Below, one piece after another: positions 51,483-61,700 of a stretch of 64,000 bases of DNA. The DNA comes from Rhodospirillales bacterium (lineage in GTDB: Bacteria > Pseudomonadota > Alphaproteobacteria > Micavibrionales > UBA1664). Below the pieces are notes generated by a model. It saw only the letters and a program-made list of their open reading frames with translations, had not been told where the DNA came from and searched no databases. Every line of letters begins with the position of its first letter. Positions within the stretch are counted from its first letter, which is position 1. The stretch covers positions 868,001 to 932,000 of the forward strand of contig CP060260.1 of assembly GCA_023898805.1 (NCBI GenBank), given 5' to 3'. The position numbers and the translations under genes are program-made.

Positions 51483-52221
51483 TGAAATGCCCCTGTGTGC
51501 GCGGCCTTTGTTGCGTTTCGGCATCTTTTGGCGCCAGTGTGTCCGCCGCGCGGCGACGCAGCGAATCTGCCACGGCCTTGCCGACAGATGACGATTGATC
51601 GCCCTTGGCGGTCCGGCCCGCCTGCCCTGGTTCCAGCGCTTCTGTACCGGGCTTCGCGGCATCCAGCGTGGCATTGATATCTTTTTTCGCGACCTTTTCG
51701 ATCACCTCGCGCCCCGGCATCAACGCCTGCATCAGGTCGGCGCTATAAGTCACCATCGGATAGGTCCGTGAATCGCCGAAATAGGTTTCGCGCTGCTCGT
51801 CGCTAAGTACGAAATTCATCACCACGCCCATAAGCCCGATCAGTATTACGCCGCGTATCAACCCAAACACGACACCCAGCGACCGGTCGACCGGGCCCAG
51901 CCCCACCGAATGAACCCCCTTAGACACCAGATGTGTAATGATCGTAAACACCACGAGGCTTGCGCAGAACACGATCGCGAAGGCGATGACCGGCACCAGC
52001 ATTTCATAAGGAATAAGATCGAAAAGCTTTTGCGGCGTTTTGGCTGCGGGATCGATGATCCAGTCATGCACCATAGGCTTGAGGTTTGGCCCGAACATCA
52101 AGGTCGCGATGCCCGCCCCCGCAAGCGACCCGATGGTGAAGATTTCGCGCACGAACCCGCGCATGAAGGCGACGGCAGCGGAAACGAATAAAATGCCCAG
52201 TACGACGAGATCGAGAACCAT
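51475..52221 (-). CDS. cvpA: CvpA family membrane protein
   Basis: A 248-residue protein with four hydrophobic segments in the first 150 residues (MVLDLVVLGILFVSAAVAF, FTIGSLAGAGIATLMFG, YEMLVPVIAFAIVFCASLVV, GLIRGVILIGLMGVVMNFV). The start at 52221 gives the family N-terminus; 52278 is a weaker alternative. The polar C-terminal 90 residues (ALEPGQAGRTAKGDQSSS) are an extension relative to E. coli CvpA. It is always found beside purF, where it was linked to colicin V export; its biochemical role is unclear. Confidence 0.88.
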   Translation of the reverse strand: MVLDLVVLGILFVSAAVAFMRGFVREIFTIGSLAGAGIATLMFGPNLKPMVHDWIIDPAAKTPQKLFDLIPYEMLVPVIAFAIVFCASLVVFTIITHLVSKGVHSVGLGPVDRSLGVVFGLIRGVILIGLMGVVMNFVLSDEQRETYFGDSRTYPMVTYSADLMQALMPGREVIEKVAKKDINATLDAAKPGTEALEPGQAGRTAKGDQSSSVGKAVADSLRRRAADTLAPKDAETQQRPRTQGHFND

Positions 52222-52357
52222 GCCTTTTGTGATAGTGAAACCGCCACCCGAAGGCAAGCGATTCACCGGCGTTTTCACACGGCTTCACAACCGCGCCGAT
52301 CAGGGGACTTGCAACCCGCCCTGCACTCGGTGTAGAAGCATCCCGACCGTGGCGAAC

Positions 52358-52433
<76 letters not shown>

Positions 52434-52445
52434 CGCCCGGTCGTA

Positions 52446-52473
52446 TTTAAGGCATTTCGTTTAAGGCATTTCG
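52446..52473 (+). repeat. Tandem 14-base repeat after the tRNA
   Basis: TTTAAGGCATTTCG occurs twice head to tail (52446-52459 and 52460-52473), starting 12 bases after the tRNA end. No larger duplication of the tRNA 3' end is visible nearby, so there is no direct sign of an integrated element. Confidence 0.8.
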
Positions 52474-52506
52474 AAAGGCTGTTTTTTCATTCCGTGTTGT
52501 TATGTT

Positions 52507-52540
52507 GGCCGACACCCGTGTCGGCCCTTTTTGTTTTTGT
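52507..52540 (+). terminator. Terminator of the tRNA-Ala transcript
   Basis: Inverted repeat GGCCGACAC (52507-52515) and GTGTCGGCC (52518-52526) followed by CTTTTTGTTTTTG, a strong intrinsic terminator about 75 bases after the tRNA. Confidence 0.88.
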
Positions 52541-52595
52541 TCAGCGTGCCGTGTGACCACGCGCCACCAGACAAGAATTAACAATCAACGTCCAT

Positions 52596-52720
52596 GAACG
52601 TTAACGTTCGTAAAGGTTTTGCGGTTAAAAAATCCAATACATTTCAATTGGTTGACAGAAAAAATCCACATTTGCCACATTTTTGCCGCAATTTAATGCG
52701 ACATATTAACCATTCGTTAA
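52596..52720 (+). promoter_or_regulatory. Palindrome and CtrA-type box upstream of the coiled-coil gene
   Basis: The AT-rich leader holds a perfect 14-base palindrome GAACGTTAACGTTC (52596-52609) and, 53 bases before the next start codon, TTAACCATTCGTTAA (52706-52720), an exact match to TTAA-N7-TTAA, the full CtrA-binding consensus of alphaproteobacteria. This suggests cell-cycle control of the downstream gene. Confidence 0.65.
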
Positions 52721-52772
52721 ATAAATTTGTATGCAAGCAACCCGGCGCGTTTATTGGCGCTGGAGGATGACA

Positions 52773-53171
52773 ATGGCATTAAGAAGCGTACCACCCACGG
52801 GTTCCTATACGGCGACTGGCCGTAAGCAGCGCGAATTCGCCGCGCTGTACGAACAGGCGCGCCGCCATTCAGGCAACGATAACGGCGGCAACAATCGTGG
52901 CGGCACGAATTCCGGCGACCGGGGTGGCCATGACGCCGACAAGGCAGCCGAGGAACGTCAATCCCTCGAAAACCTGCATAACAGGGTCGATACGCTGCGC
53001 GGTGAAATTCTGGTTCGCGTAATGCAGGCCGCCAGCACCGATCGTTACGAGGACTCGGCCAGAATGACAGGCGAGATCACGCGCATGAGCCGCAGTCTCG
53101 ATACGCTGCGCAAAAAACTCCATCAGGAAGAAGAGCGCCTCTCTGGCAAGCTGATCGACGTCGAAGCCTGA
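52773..53171 (+). CDS. Small coiled-coil protein of unknown function
   Basis: A 132-residue protein; ATG 52773 follows GGAGG at 52762-52766. The N-terminal third is basic and then Gly/Asn/Asp-rich (NDNGGNNRGGTNSGDRGGHD). The rest is a long charged helix likely to form a coiled coil (LENLHNRVDTLRGEILVRVM, RMSRSLDTLRKKLHQEEERL). No signal peptide. The CtrA-type box upstream and the terminator downstream define a single-gene unit. Function unknown. Confidence 0.85.
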   Translation: MALRSVPPTGSYTATGRKQREFAALYEQARRHSGNDNGGNNRGGTNSGDRGGHDADKAAEERQSLENLHNRVDTLRGEILVRVMQAASTDRYEDSARMTGEITRMSRSLDTLRKKLHQEEERLSGKLIDVEA

Positions 53172-53193
53172 GAGAACACTGAAAGATAAGTAT

Positions 53194-53220
53194 AAAAAGC
53201 ACCTAGAAAGGTGTTTTTTA
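53194..53220 (+). terminator. Intrinsic terminator of the coiled-coil gene
   Basis: Stem CACCT (53200-53204) and AGGTG (53209-53213), lengthened by an A-run on the left pairing with TTTTTT on the right, 23 bases after the stop codon. Confidence 0.85.
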
Positions 53221-54075
53221 TTATCAAAAAAACCAAAACACATATTAAAGTGAAAAATACACAAATTTAGACAAACAAGAACCCCGATCCTCATTGCCTC
53301 CACCTGCGCCCGAAGGCGAAGATCTCGACGGCAACGAGCATCGGGGCCCGTTTGGAAATCGCGGATACCAAGCACGGCGTAATCGTCCGAAGACGAAAGC
53401 GGGTGCAAAGGTGCCGCCAGTTTCCGATCATCAGTCCGCCAGTTATTGCGCTTTCGGGTGCGACCCTCTTCCGCCTGGCTTTCCGGCGCGGCCACCAGGG
53501 CCCGCCTAGATTATCGTGGCGATGAACCACGCGTCGGATCGAAAACGTTTCGTCCGGCATTGCGGGACAGGGTCGAGGGCCAACACGTGATCCGGTTCTG
53601 GCTTGCGACGTTTTTGCGTGCGCGACCACGGGTACAGCCGACCGGGGGATGGCCCTATTATACCTATCCCTTGAGCTTCCGGCGTTTGGACTGGCGGGAC
53701 GTACCCGCCGCGTCTTCCGGAACCCCGGACCCTTTCCAGGGGGCCCGCAAAACGACTATCTCTTACGAAACAGCGCATTTTGTTGACTTCAATCAACCAG
53801 AATCCGCATCCCCCGTCGAGTCATTTTTTTGTATTTTTGACGTATTTACAAACACTTATAAGATATTCAGACAAAGGGTAACATCCTTGTTTATATAGGC
53901 GGTTTTAAGATCGTCCGCAAACTTACCCACAGCTTGACCCCATGCCGCGATTAAAAAAAATCGCAATAATATTTTAGGATTATGGGACTAAAAACCGGTA
54001 CTCATTCAGAATGGCACCCTGTTTCTACATGGCATCGCTTCTATAATTGTAAAAAACTCAGACATCGAATCCATC
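53221..54075. other. 855-base region without a recognisable gene
   Basis: Two AT-rich edges (53221-53280 and about 53825-54075) frame a GC-rich block (about 53281-53820). Open frames exist on both strands in the block but none has a ribosome-binding site, family motif or sustained protein-like composition. Short complementary pairs are present, for example CCCCGAT (53283-53289) with ATCGGGG (53340-53346). It may be a decayed gene or a structured RNA; I see no known RNA family. Confidence 0.6.
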
Positions 54076-55551
54076 ATGCCGCCTACAAAAAAAACTAAAT
54101 CCGCCGCCCTGCCCGATCTTAAACGTCAGCACGCCTATATCGCCGGGAAATGGGTGGCCGGCAGCACCGGTAAAACCTTTGCGGTCGTAAATCCAGCCAA
54201 TGGAAAAACCGTCACCCGGGTCGCCGATTGCAATGCGGCGGACGCAAACGCCGCCATCGTCGCGGCAAAAGCCGCCCTGCCTGACTGGAAAGCCATGCTG
54301 GCCGGCGATCGTGCGGCGATCTTGATGCGCTGGTTCGACCTGGTCAGGGCCAACGCCGAAGATCTGGCTACTCTACTTTCGACCGAACAGGGTAAGCCGC
54401 TGGCCGAAGCACGCGGCGAAATCGCCTATGGCGCCAGCTTCATAGAATGGTTCGCACAGGAATGCCGCCGCCACTATGGCCGCACGATTCCACCCTTTCG
54501 TCACGGGTCCCGTCCCGTTGTCACCCATGAACCGCTGGGTGTCTGCGCCGCGATCACACCCTGGAATTTCCCGAATGCGATGATCACCCGCAAAGTTGCG
54601 CCTGCGCTGGCCGCTGGCTGTACCATTATCCTTAAGCCAGCGCAGGAAACACCGCTTTCCGCCCTCGCCCTCGCGGCGCTGGCGGAAAAGGCAGGCCTGC
54701 CATCCGGCGTCCTTAACGTCCTGCCGACCAGCGCGGCGCAGGACGTGGGCAGGGTCCTGTGCACCCATCCCGACATCCGCAAGCTTTCCTTCACCGGCTC
54801 AAGCGAAGTGGGCCGCAAACTGATGGCGCAATGCGCCCCGACCCTCAAGCGCCTTTCGCTTGAACTCGGTGGCAACGCACCCTTTATCGTCTTTGACGAT
54901 GCGGACTTGAAAGCCGCTGTAAATGGCGCGATACAAAGCAAGTTTAGAAACTCGGGTCAGACCTGTGTGTGCACCAACCGCTTTTACGTTCAAAGGGGCG
55001 TCTACGACGCATTTGCGTCCGATCTGACCAAGGCGGTTCAGGCGCTGAAGACCGGCGACGCGTTTGCCGACAATGTCGCGATCGGCCCGCTGATCAATAC
55101 CGACGCCCTGACCAAGGTGGAGGACTTGGTAGCCGATGCCTGCGCCCGTGGGGCCAAGGTTTCATGCGGTGCACGGCGCGACAAAAAGGGCGGCCTGTTT
55201 TACGCCCCGACGGTCCTGACCGGGGCGAAACCGTCGATGAAACTGGCCCGGACCGAAATCTTCGGTCCCGTGGCCGCGCTTTTCCCCTTTGACGACGAAG
55301 CGGATGCCATCACCCAGGCCAACGCGTCCGAACACGGACTGGCCGCCTATGTCTATACAAACGACATCGGGCGCGCCTATCGGGTCAGCGAGGCTTTGGA
55401 ATACGGCATGGTCGGTGTCAACGAAGGGCTGATGTCGACCGCAACCGCCCCGTTTGGCGGCGTCAAACAATCGGGATTCGGGCGCGAGGGTGGGCTGGAG
55501 GGGATCGAGGAATATACCAGCCCCAAATACACCTTGTTCGGCGGGATTTAA
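54076..55551 (+). CDS. gabD: Succinate-semialdehyde dehydrogenase-like aldehyde dehydrogenase
   Basis: A 491-residue NAD(P)-dependent aldehyde dehydrogenase. Signatures: ITPWNFPNAMITRKVAPALA, KPAQETPLSALALA, FTGSSEVGRKL, catalytic Glu in LSLELGGNAPF and catalytic Cys in SGQTCVCTNRF. The GQTCVCTNR loop with a second cysteine two residues on, and the C-terminal PFGGVKQSGFGREGG, are those of GabD-type SSADH. It would feed succinate into the TCA cycle. No GABA transaminase is adjacent, so the physiological substrate is uncertain. Confidence 0.9.
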   Translation: MPPTKKTKSAALPDLKRQHAYIAGKWVAGSTGKTFAVVNPANGKTVTRVADCNAADANAAIVAAKAALPDWKAMLAGDRAAILMRWFDLVRANAEDLATLLSTEQGKPLAEARGEIAYGASFIEWFAQECRRHYGRTIPPFRHGSRPVVTHEPLGVCAAITPWNFPNAMITRKVAPALAAGCTIILKPAQETPLSALALAALAEKAGLPSGVLNVLPTSAAQDVGRVLCTHPDIRKLSFTGSSEVGRKLMAQCAPTLKRLSLELGGNAPFIVFDDADLKAAVNGAIQSKFRNSGQTCVCTNRFYVQRGVYDAFASDLTKAVQALKTGDAFADNVAIGPLINTDALTKVEDLVADACARGAKVSCGARRDKKGGLFYAPTVLTGAKPSMKLARTEIFGPVAALFPFDDEADAITQANASEHGLAAYVYTNDIGRAYRVSEALEYGMVGVNEGLMSTATAPFGGVKQSGFGREGGLEGIEEYTSPKYTLFGGI

Positions 55552-55651
55552 CCTCGTCTTAAAGCTGCTTTCAGTAGACTCGAAACACAATCGCCAGACC
55601 ACGCGGCGATCAGGGCATTTTTCCTGCCTTGTTTTTATTTTAACATAATTA

Positions 55652-55680
55652 TTGACATGGGGTCAGTCTTCCCATAAAAA
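55652..55680 (+). promoter_or_regulatory. Predicted promoter of the giant adhesin
   Basis: Perfect -35 TTGACA (55652-55657), 17-base spacer and TAAAAA (55675-55680) as a -10, in an AT-rich stretch 95 bases before the adhesin start codon, implying a long leader. Confidence 0.55.
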
Positions 55681-55774
55681 TAATGCGTTTCCGGGAAAGC
55701 AGATATTGCATTTTACGGATATTCGGATTACAAAAACGGGACTTTCCCGCGACATACACTAGAGGGTGTGACAA

Positions 55775-58700
55775 ATGAAAAACGGCGCCAGCGTTCAGCA
55801 ATGCGATACCAACACGACCAGTTACGTCATCCAGAAGCCCTGCATGGGCTCGAACGTGATGGTCGAACTCTCGAAGGATGAGCCGACCGCGTTCAACTTC
55901 GGGGTCGAAGACATCCGCGCGATGAAACTGCTGGGCGACGGCGGCATGTTGCTGACCTTCAACGATGGCTCGACGCTGACCATCACCAACTTCGCGCAGG
56001 CGAAGGACCACTTCCCGTTCACTGACATCGCTTTGAGCGACGGTACGGTCATGAACCTGCAAAAGGTCGCCATGGGCCTTGCGGACACCCTCCCGCAGGA
56101 CACAGTCGCCGACCTCACCATCCTTAAGCCGCAAGGCACGCTGGCCCAGACCGAATTCACCCTGCAACAGGGCAAGACCTACACCCTCGGCTTCGACATG
56201 AAGGAAGTGGCCGCTGTCGATCAGCATGGCTCCGACCTTGTCGTCGCCTTCAAAGACGGCACCCAGCTTACCCTGCATGATTACGCCGAAGTCAACGGTT
56301 CGCCCCTGCCGCCGCAGATGACGCTTGCCGACGGCTCGGTCGTTCCCGCGGCCCAGCTGATCAACGTCCTCAACGTCGCGGCCGCCGAACAGATCAAGAC
56401 GGTCGAACCCGCGGCTGGCGAGGAATCGCACGCTGCCAAGCACGTCGCGGTTGAAAAGCCCGTTCAAGTGGCGCAAGCCGATGTTTCGGCCGAAAAACTC
56501 GCCCAGATCGAACCTGCGGCCGGCACCGCCGCCGCGGCCCCGGGTGGCAGTGGCTACGGCTTCAACTCCTCGGTCGACCCGGTGTCGATCGGCACGCTTT
56601 CGCCGGTCGGCCCGATCGGTGTGACCGCGCTCGCCTTCGGCCTGCCGACGCTGCAGGAAGGGCCGACGGTCGTCACGCCCGCTGCTGTTCCGCTGGCCAC
56701 GGCGACCCTGTCCGCGAACAATACCTATACCTATGAAGATACGCCTGTGAATCTGCAGATCGCGGGTGCCGGCTCCAACCCTGCCGGTCAGACCTTGACG
56801 GTCACCATTTCGGGCATCCCGACCGGCTGGACCGTCGATATCGGCGCTTCGGGCGGCGGCACTTATAATCCCACGACCCACACCTATACCATCACCCTGC
56901 CCCAGGGGCACACCTATCAGGGCGGCCCCGTGCTGATCCCGCCGCACAACTCGGATGCGGATATTGCACAACCGACCAACCCGCCGCTGCACGTCACGAT
57001 GGTGGCAACCGATGTTGGCACCGGCGCGACAGAAATCGTCGAAAAAGATATGAACGTCATCGTCGACGCTGTCGCCGACCAGCCCGATCTGGCCGTCGTC
57101 AACGTTTCCGGCTCGGATAACGTGCCGCTGGCGCTTGATATCCACGCGGCCGTGACCGATACCGACGGCTCCGAGGTTCTGACCACCGCGACGCTCACCG
57201 GCATCCCGGCTGGCTTCACGCTTAACCACGGCACGCTCTCGGGCGGTGTCTGGACTGTAAACGCGGCTGACCTCTCCGATCTCAAAATCACCGCGCCGCG
57301 CGGCTATGACGGTTCGTTCGTTGTCACCGTGCGTGTCAACAACGAAGAAGCGCATTTGACGGACCAGGAAATCACCCTGACCAACAACACCAACTTCAAC
57401 GTCGAAAGCTTCCTGGTCACCTTTGTCGACACCACGCCGGTCGTCGGCAATTCTCAGGCCACGGTCGACGACACCAGCCTTTCTGCCGGTCCGAACGTCG
57501 TTAACGGCAGCGTGTCGATCAACTACCAGCTCGACACCCCCGGCACGTTCGCGCCGACCAGCACCTTCTCGGCCGGCGGCTCGCTTGCAGGCGGACACCT
57601 GTCCTCGCACGGATCCCCGGTCACGGTGACGCTCTCGGGCAACACCTACACCGGTAAGGACGCAAACGGCACCACCGTCTTCACGCTGGTCGTGAATTCC
57701 GATGGTACCTACACCTTCACCCAGCTTCATGAACTGGATCACGCCGATCCGAACAACCCGAACGACTCGATCTCGCTCAACTTCACCGTTGCCGCGACCG
57801 ATGCCGACGGCGACACGGCCAACGGCGTCATCACCATCAACGTGCTCGACGACGCGCCGATCGCCGCCAACGACACGCTCGCGACCGACCACACCGCGAC
57901 CGGCAATGTCACCAGCAACGACACTCTTTCGCAGGACGTTTCGAACACGGTGACCCAGGTCGTCTACAACGGCACCACCTACACGGTTCCCACCACCGGC
58001 ACCGTCACCATCGCTGCGGCCCATGGGACGCTGGTGATCGATGCGACCGGCCACTATACCTACACCTCCAACAACTCCGGCCCGGGCGACGACGTCTTCC
58101 GCTACACGCTGCGCGATTACGACGGCGACACGTCGCAAGCCAACCTGACCGCCACGGTGACCGACATCGACACCATTCCGGTAGTTGGAAACTCTGAAGC
58201 GACGGTTGATGAAACCGCGCTTCCCGGCGGCCCGAACGTTGCCACTGGCACCGTACCCGCCGACTATTTCGCCGATGCGCCGGGCGCGATCACCGCGGTC
58301 AACAACTTCTCGGCCGGCGGTTCGCTGCTGGGGGGTCATTTGTCTTCGCACGGCTCGCCGGTTGCGGTCACCCTGTCCGGTAACCAGTACACCGGCAAGG
58401 ATGCAGGCGGCACCACCATCTTCACGCTGGTTGTCAACCCAGACGGCACCTACACCTTTACCCAGTATCATCAGCTCGATCACGCTGACGGCTCCAACCC
58501 GAACGACGTCATCGACCTGAACTTCACCGTTCGCGGGACCGATTCCGATGGCGATTTTGCCGACGGCACCATCACCATCCACGTACGCGATGACGCACCG
58601 ATCGCCAACAATGACGACTTCGTGTCCTCGACGGGCACGGCCACCGGCAACATCATAGCCAACGACCATGTTGGCGTCGACACGCCGGGCCGCGTCTACG

Positions 58701-61700
58701 ACGTCACCTTCGGCGGCGAGACCAAGACCATCCCGGACGGCGGCAGCGTGACCTTCGCCAACGCCTCGGGCACCCTGGTCATCAACAGCCTGGGCCAATT
58801 CACCTTCACCCCGCCGGTCGCGGGTCAGGGGACCAGCTTCACCTATCACCTGATCGACTTCGACGGCGATAAATCCGTTGTCGACGCCAACCACGGCCAC
58901 GTCACCATCGACACCAACGGCGTGCCCACCATCACGGGCTCGGCGGTTACGGTCGATGAAACCACCATGGCAGACACCGGTACCGCGCAAGTCGCGCACG
59001 GCACCTATACCTACAGCTACGGCGGCGACGGTCAGGGTACGACCGGCGGTATCGCGGCTGTGGCCTACACGGGTCCGGCGCTGAAATCGCAAGGTCAGGA
59101 CGTGACGGTTACGCTTTCTGGCAACACCTTCACCGGCAAAGTCGGATCGGTCACCATCTTCACGATGGTCGTCAACACCGACGGCACCTACACCTTCACG
59201 CAGTTCAAGGAACTGGACCATCCGAATCCGAACGACCCGAACGATGCGCTGAATCTGGGCTTCACTGTCCGCATCACCGACTCGAACGGCGACTCCGCGA
59301 TTGGCACCCTCACCGCCACGGTGCTGGATGACGGCCCGGTTGCCAACAACGACACGTTCATCTCGTCGAGCGCGACGGCCTCGGGCAACATCATGGCCAA
59401 CGACCATGTCGGTGCCGACACGCCGGGCCGCGTTTACGACGTCACCTTCGGCGGCGAGACCAAGACCCTGCCGGCGGACGGTTCGAGCGTGACCTTCACC
59501 AACGCCTCGGGCACCCTGGTCATCAACGCCTCGGGCGCCTTCACCTTCACCCCGCCGCTGGCGGGCCAGGGTGCGACCTTCACCTATCACCTGATCGATT
59601 TCGACGGCGATAAATCCGTTGTCGACGCCAACCACGGCCACGTCACCATCGACACCAACGCGATCCCGATCGTGGGTGACTCGGTCGTCGTGACTGACGA
59701 AACATCGCTGATCTCGGGTCCGTCCGTCACGACGGGCACTGTTTCGGCCTCGTTCTTCGGCGATGGCCCGGGTGTGATTTCCGCGGTCAACACCTTCACG
59801 TCCGGCGGTTCGGAAATGAACGGTCACCTGACCTCGCACGGCTCGCCCGTAACGGTCACCCTGTCCGGCAACACCTGGACCGGCAAGGATGCGAACGGAA
59901 CGACCGTCTTCACGCTGCAACTGGCGACGGATGGCTCGTATACCTTCACCCAGTTCAAGGAACTGGACCATGCCGACCCGAACAACCCGAACGACATCAT
60001 CAACCTGAACTTCACGGTCAAGGGTACGGATGTCGATGGCGACTCCGACACCGGCATTATTACCGTCAACGTGCGCGATGATGCCCCCTCGGCACTGGAT
60101 GACACCGTCAACATGCCTTCGGGCACGATGACGGCGACGGGCAACGTTCTTGCGAACGACACCCCGGGTCAGGACGTTCCGGTTCCGGTTGTCTCGGTGG
60201 TCTATAACGGCACCACCTACGCCCTGCCGCAGGACGGCTCGAACGTGACCATCACGGGTGCCCACGGTACCTTGGTGATCAATTCGACCGGTGCCTACAC
60301 CTACACGTCAAGCAATACGACGACCGGCACCGATCAATTCACCTATACGATCCGCGACTACGACGGCGACAGATCGACGGCGCACCTGAACGTGACCGTC
60401 ACCGACATCAACACCGTACCGGTGGTTGATAACTCGACGATCTCGCTCGACGAAACCAACCTCGACGCCGGTCCGGTCGTCATGGGTGGTCAGGTACCTG
60501 TCAATTACTTCAACGACGGCCCGGGTACGATCACGGCGGTCAACCAGTTCTCGGCTGGCGGTTCGCTGATGGGCGGTCACCTGACCTCGCACGGCTCGCC
60601 CGTGACGGTCACCCTGTCCGGCAACACCTGGACCGGCAAGGATGCAAGCGGCGCGACCGTCTTCACCCTGGTCGTAACGTCCAGCGGCGCTTACACCTTC
60701 ACCCAGTTCCACGAACTGGATCACGCCGACCCGAACAACCCGAACGACGTGATCAACCTGAACTTCACGGTCAAAGGGACGGACGCTGACGGCGACTCCG
60801 ACACCGGCGTCATCACCGTTCAGGTGCTCGACGACGCGCCGGTCGCGATCAACGACAGCTTCCTGTCCTCGACCTCGACGGCCACCGGCAACATCATGGC
60901 CAATGACCATGTCGGTGCCGACGTGTCGGGCCGCGTCTACGACGTCACGTTCGGCGGCGAAACGCGCACCCTGCCGGCCGATGGCTCGAACGTCACCATC
61001 ACCAACAGCGCGGGTACGCTTGTTATCAACAGCACGGGTCAGTTTACCTTCACCCCGCCGCTGGCGGGTCAGGGCGCGACCTTCACCTATCACCTGATCG
61101 ATTTCGACGGCGATAAATCCGTTGTCGATGCCAATCACGGCACCGTGACGGTCGACACCAACGGCGTGCCTGTCGTAACGGATGCCTCCGGCACCGTTAT
61201 GGAAGCCGGCTCGCATGACGTAAACGGAATCGTGACCGCCAACTTCTTTGGCGACGGTCCGGGCACCTTCGTAACCTGCGGCGACTTCTCCGCCACAGGC
61301 TCGCTGATGAACGGCCGGCTGACCACGGGCGGGGTTGCCATTACGGTAACCAACACCGGACACGGCTATGTCGGCACGGCGAACGGCCAGACGGTCTTCA
61401 CCCTCGACATCGCGGCCAACGGCACCTATACGTTCCACCTGCTCAAACCGCTGGATCACGGCAATCCGAACGATCCGAACGACGTGATCGACCTGAACTT
61501 CCAGGTCTGCGCGGTCGACAAAGACGGTGACGTGGGTCACGGCACGCTGGCCATCCACGTTGTCGACTCAGGGCCCGTCGCGACAAGCGATCTGGTCAAT
61601 TACTGCGCCAACGATTACTTCCACAACGGCAACCTGATCACCGGCTTCAACCCCGGCGGCGGAAGCGCGGGCGTGGATGTTCTGGGTTGGGATTCGCCGA

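Noticed and set aside
53446..53898. 150-codon frame in the gene-free block
   Set aside because: No ribosome-binding site, no recognisable motif, and composition changes abruptly along it; equally long frames exist on the other strand.
55649..60265. 1538-codon open frame antisense to the adhesin
   Set aside because: Its composition (Arg, Gly, Asp, Val, His) is the complement of the repetitive adhesin codons; it has no motif or ribosome-binding site, and the sense frame has clear domains.
57434..61568. Regular repeats considered as a CRISPR array
   Set aside because: Units are about 750 bases and coding throughout; no short repeat-spacer pattern occurs in the window.
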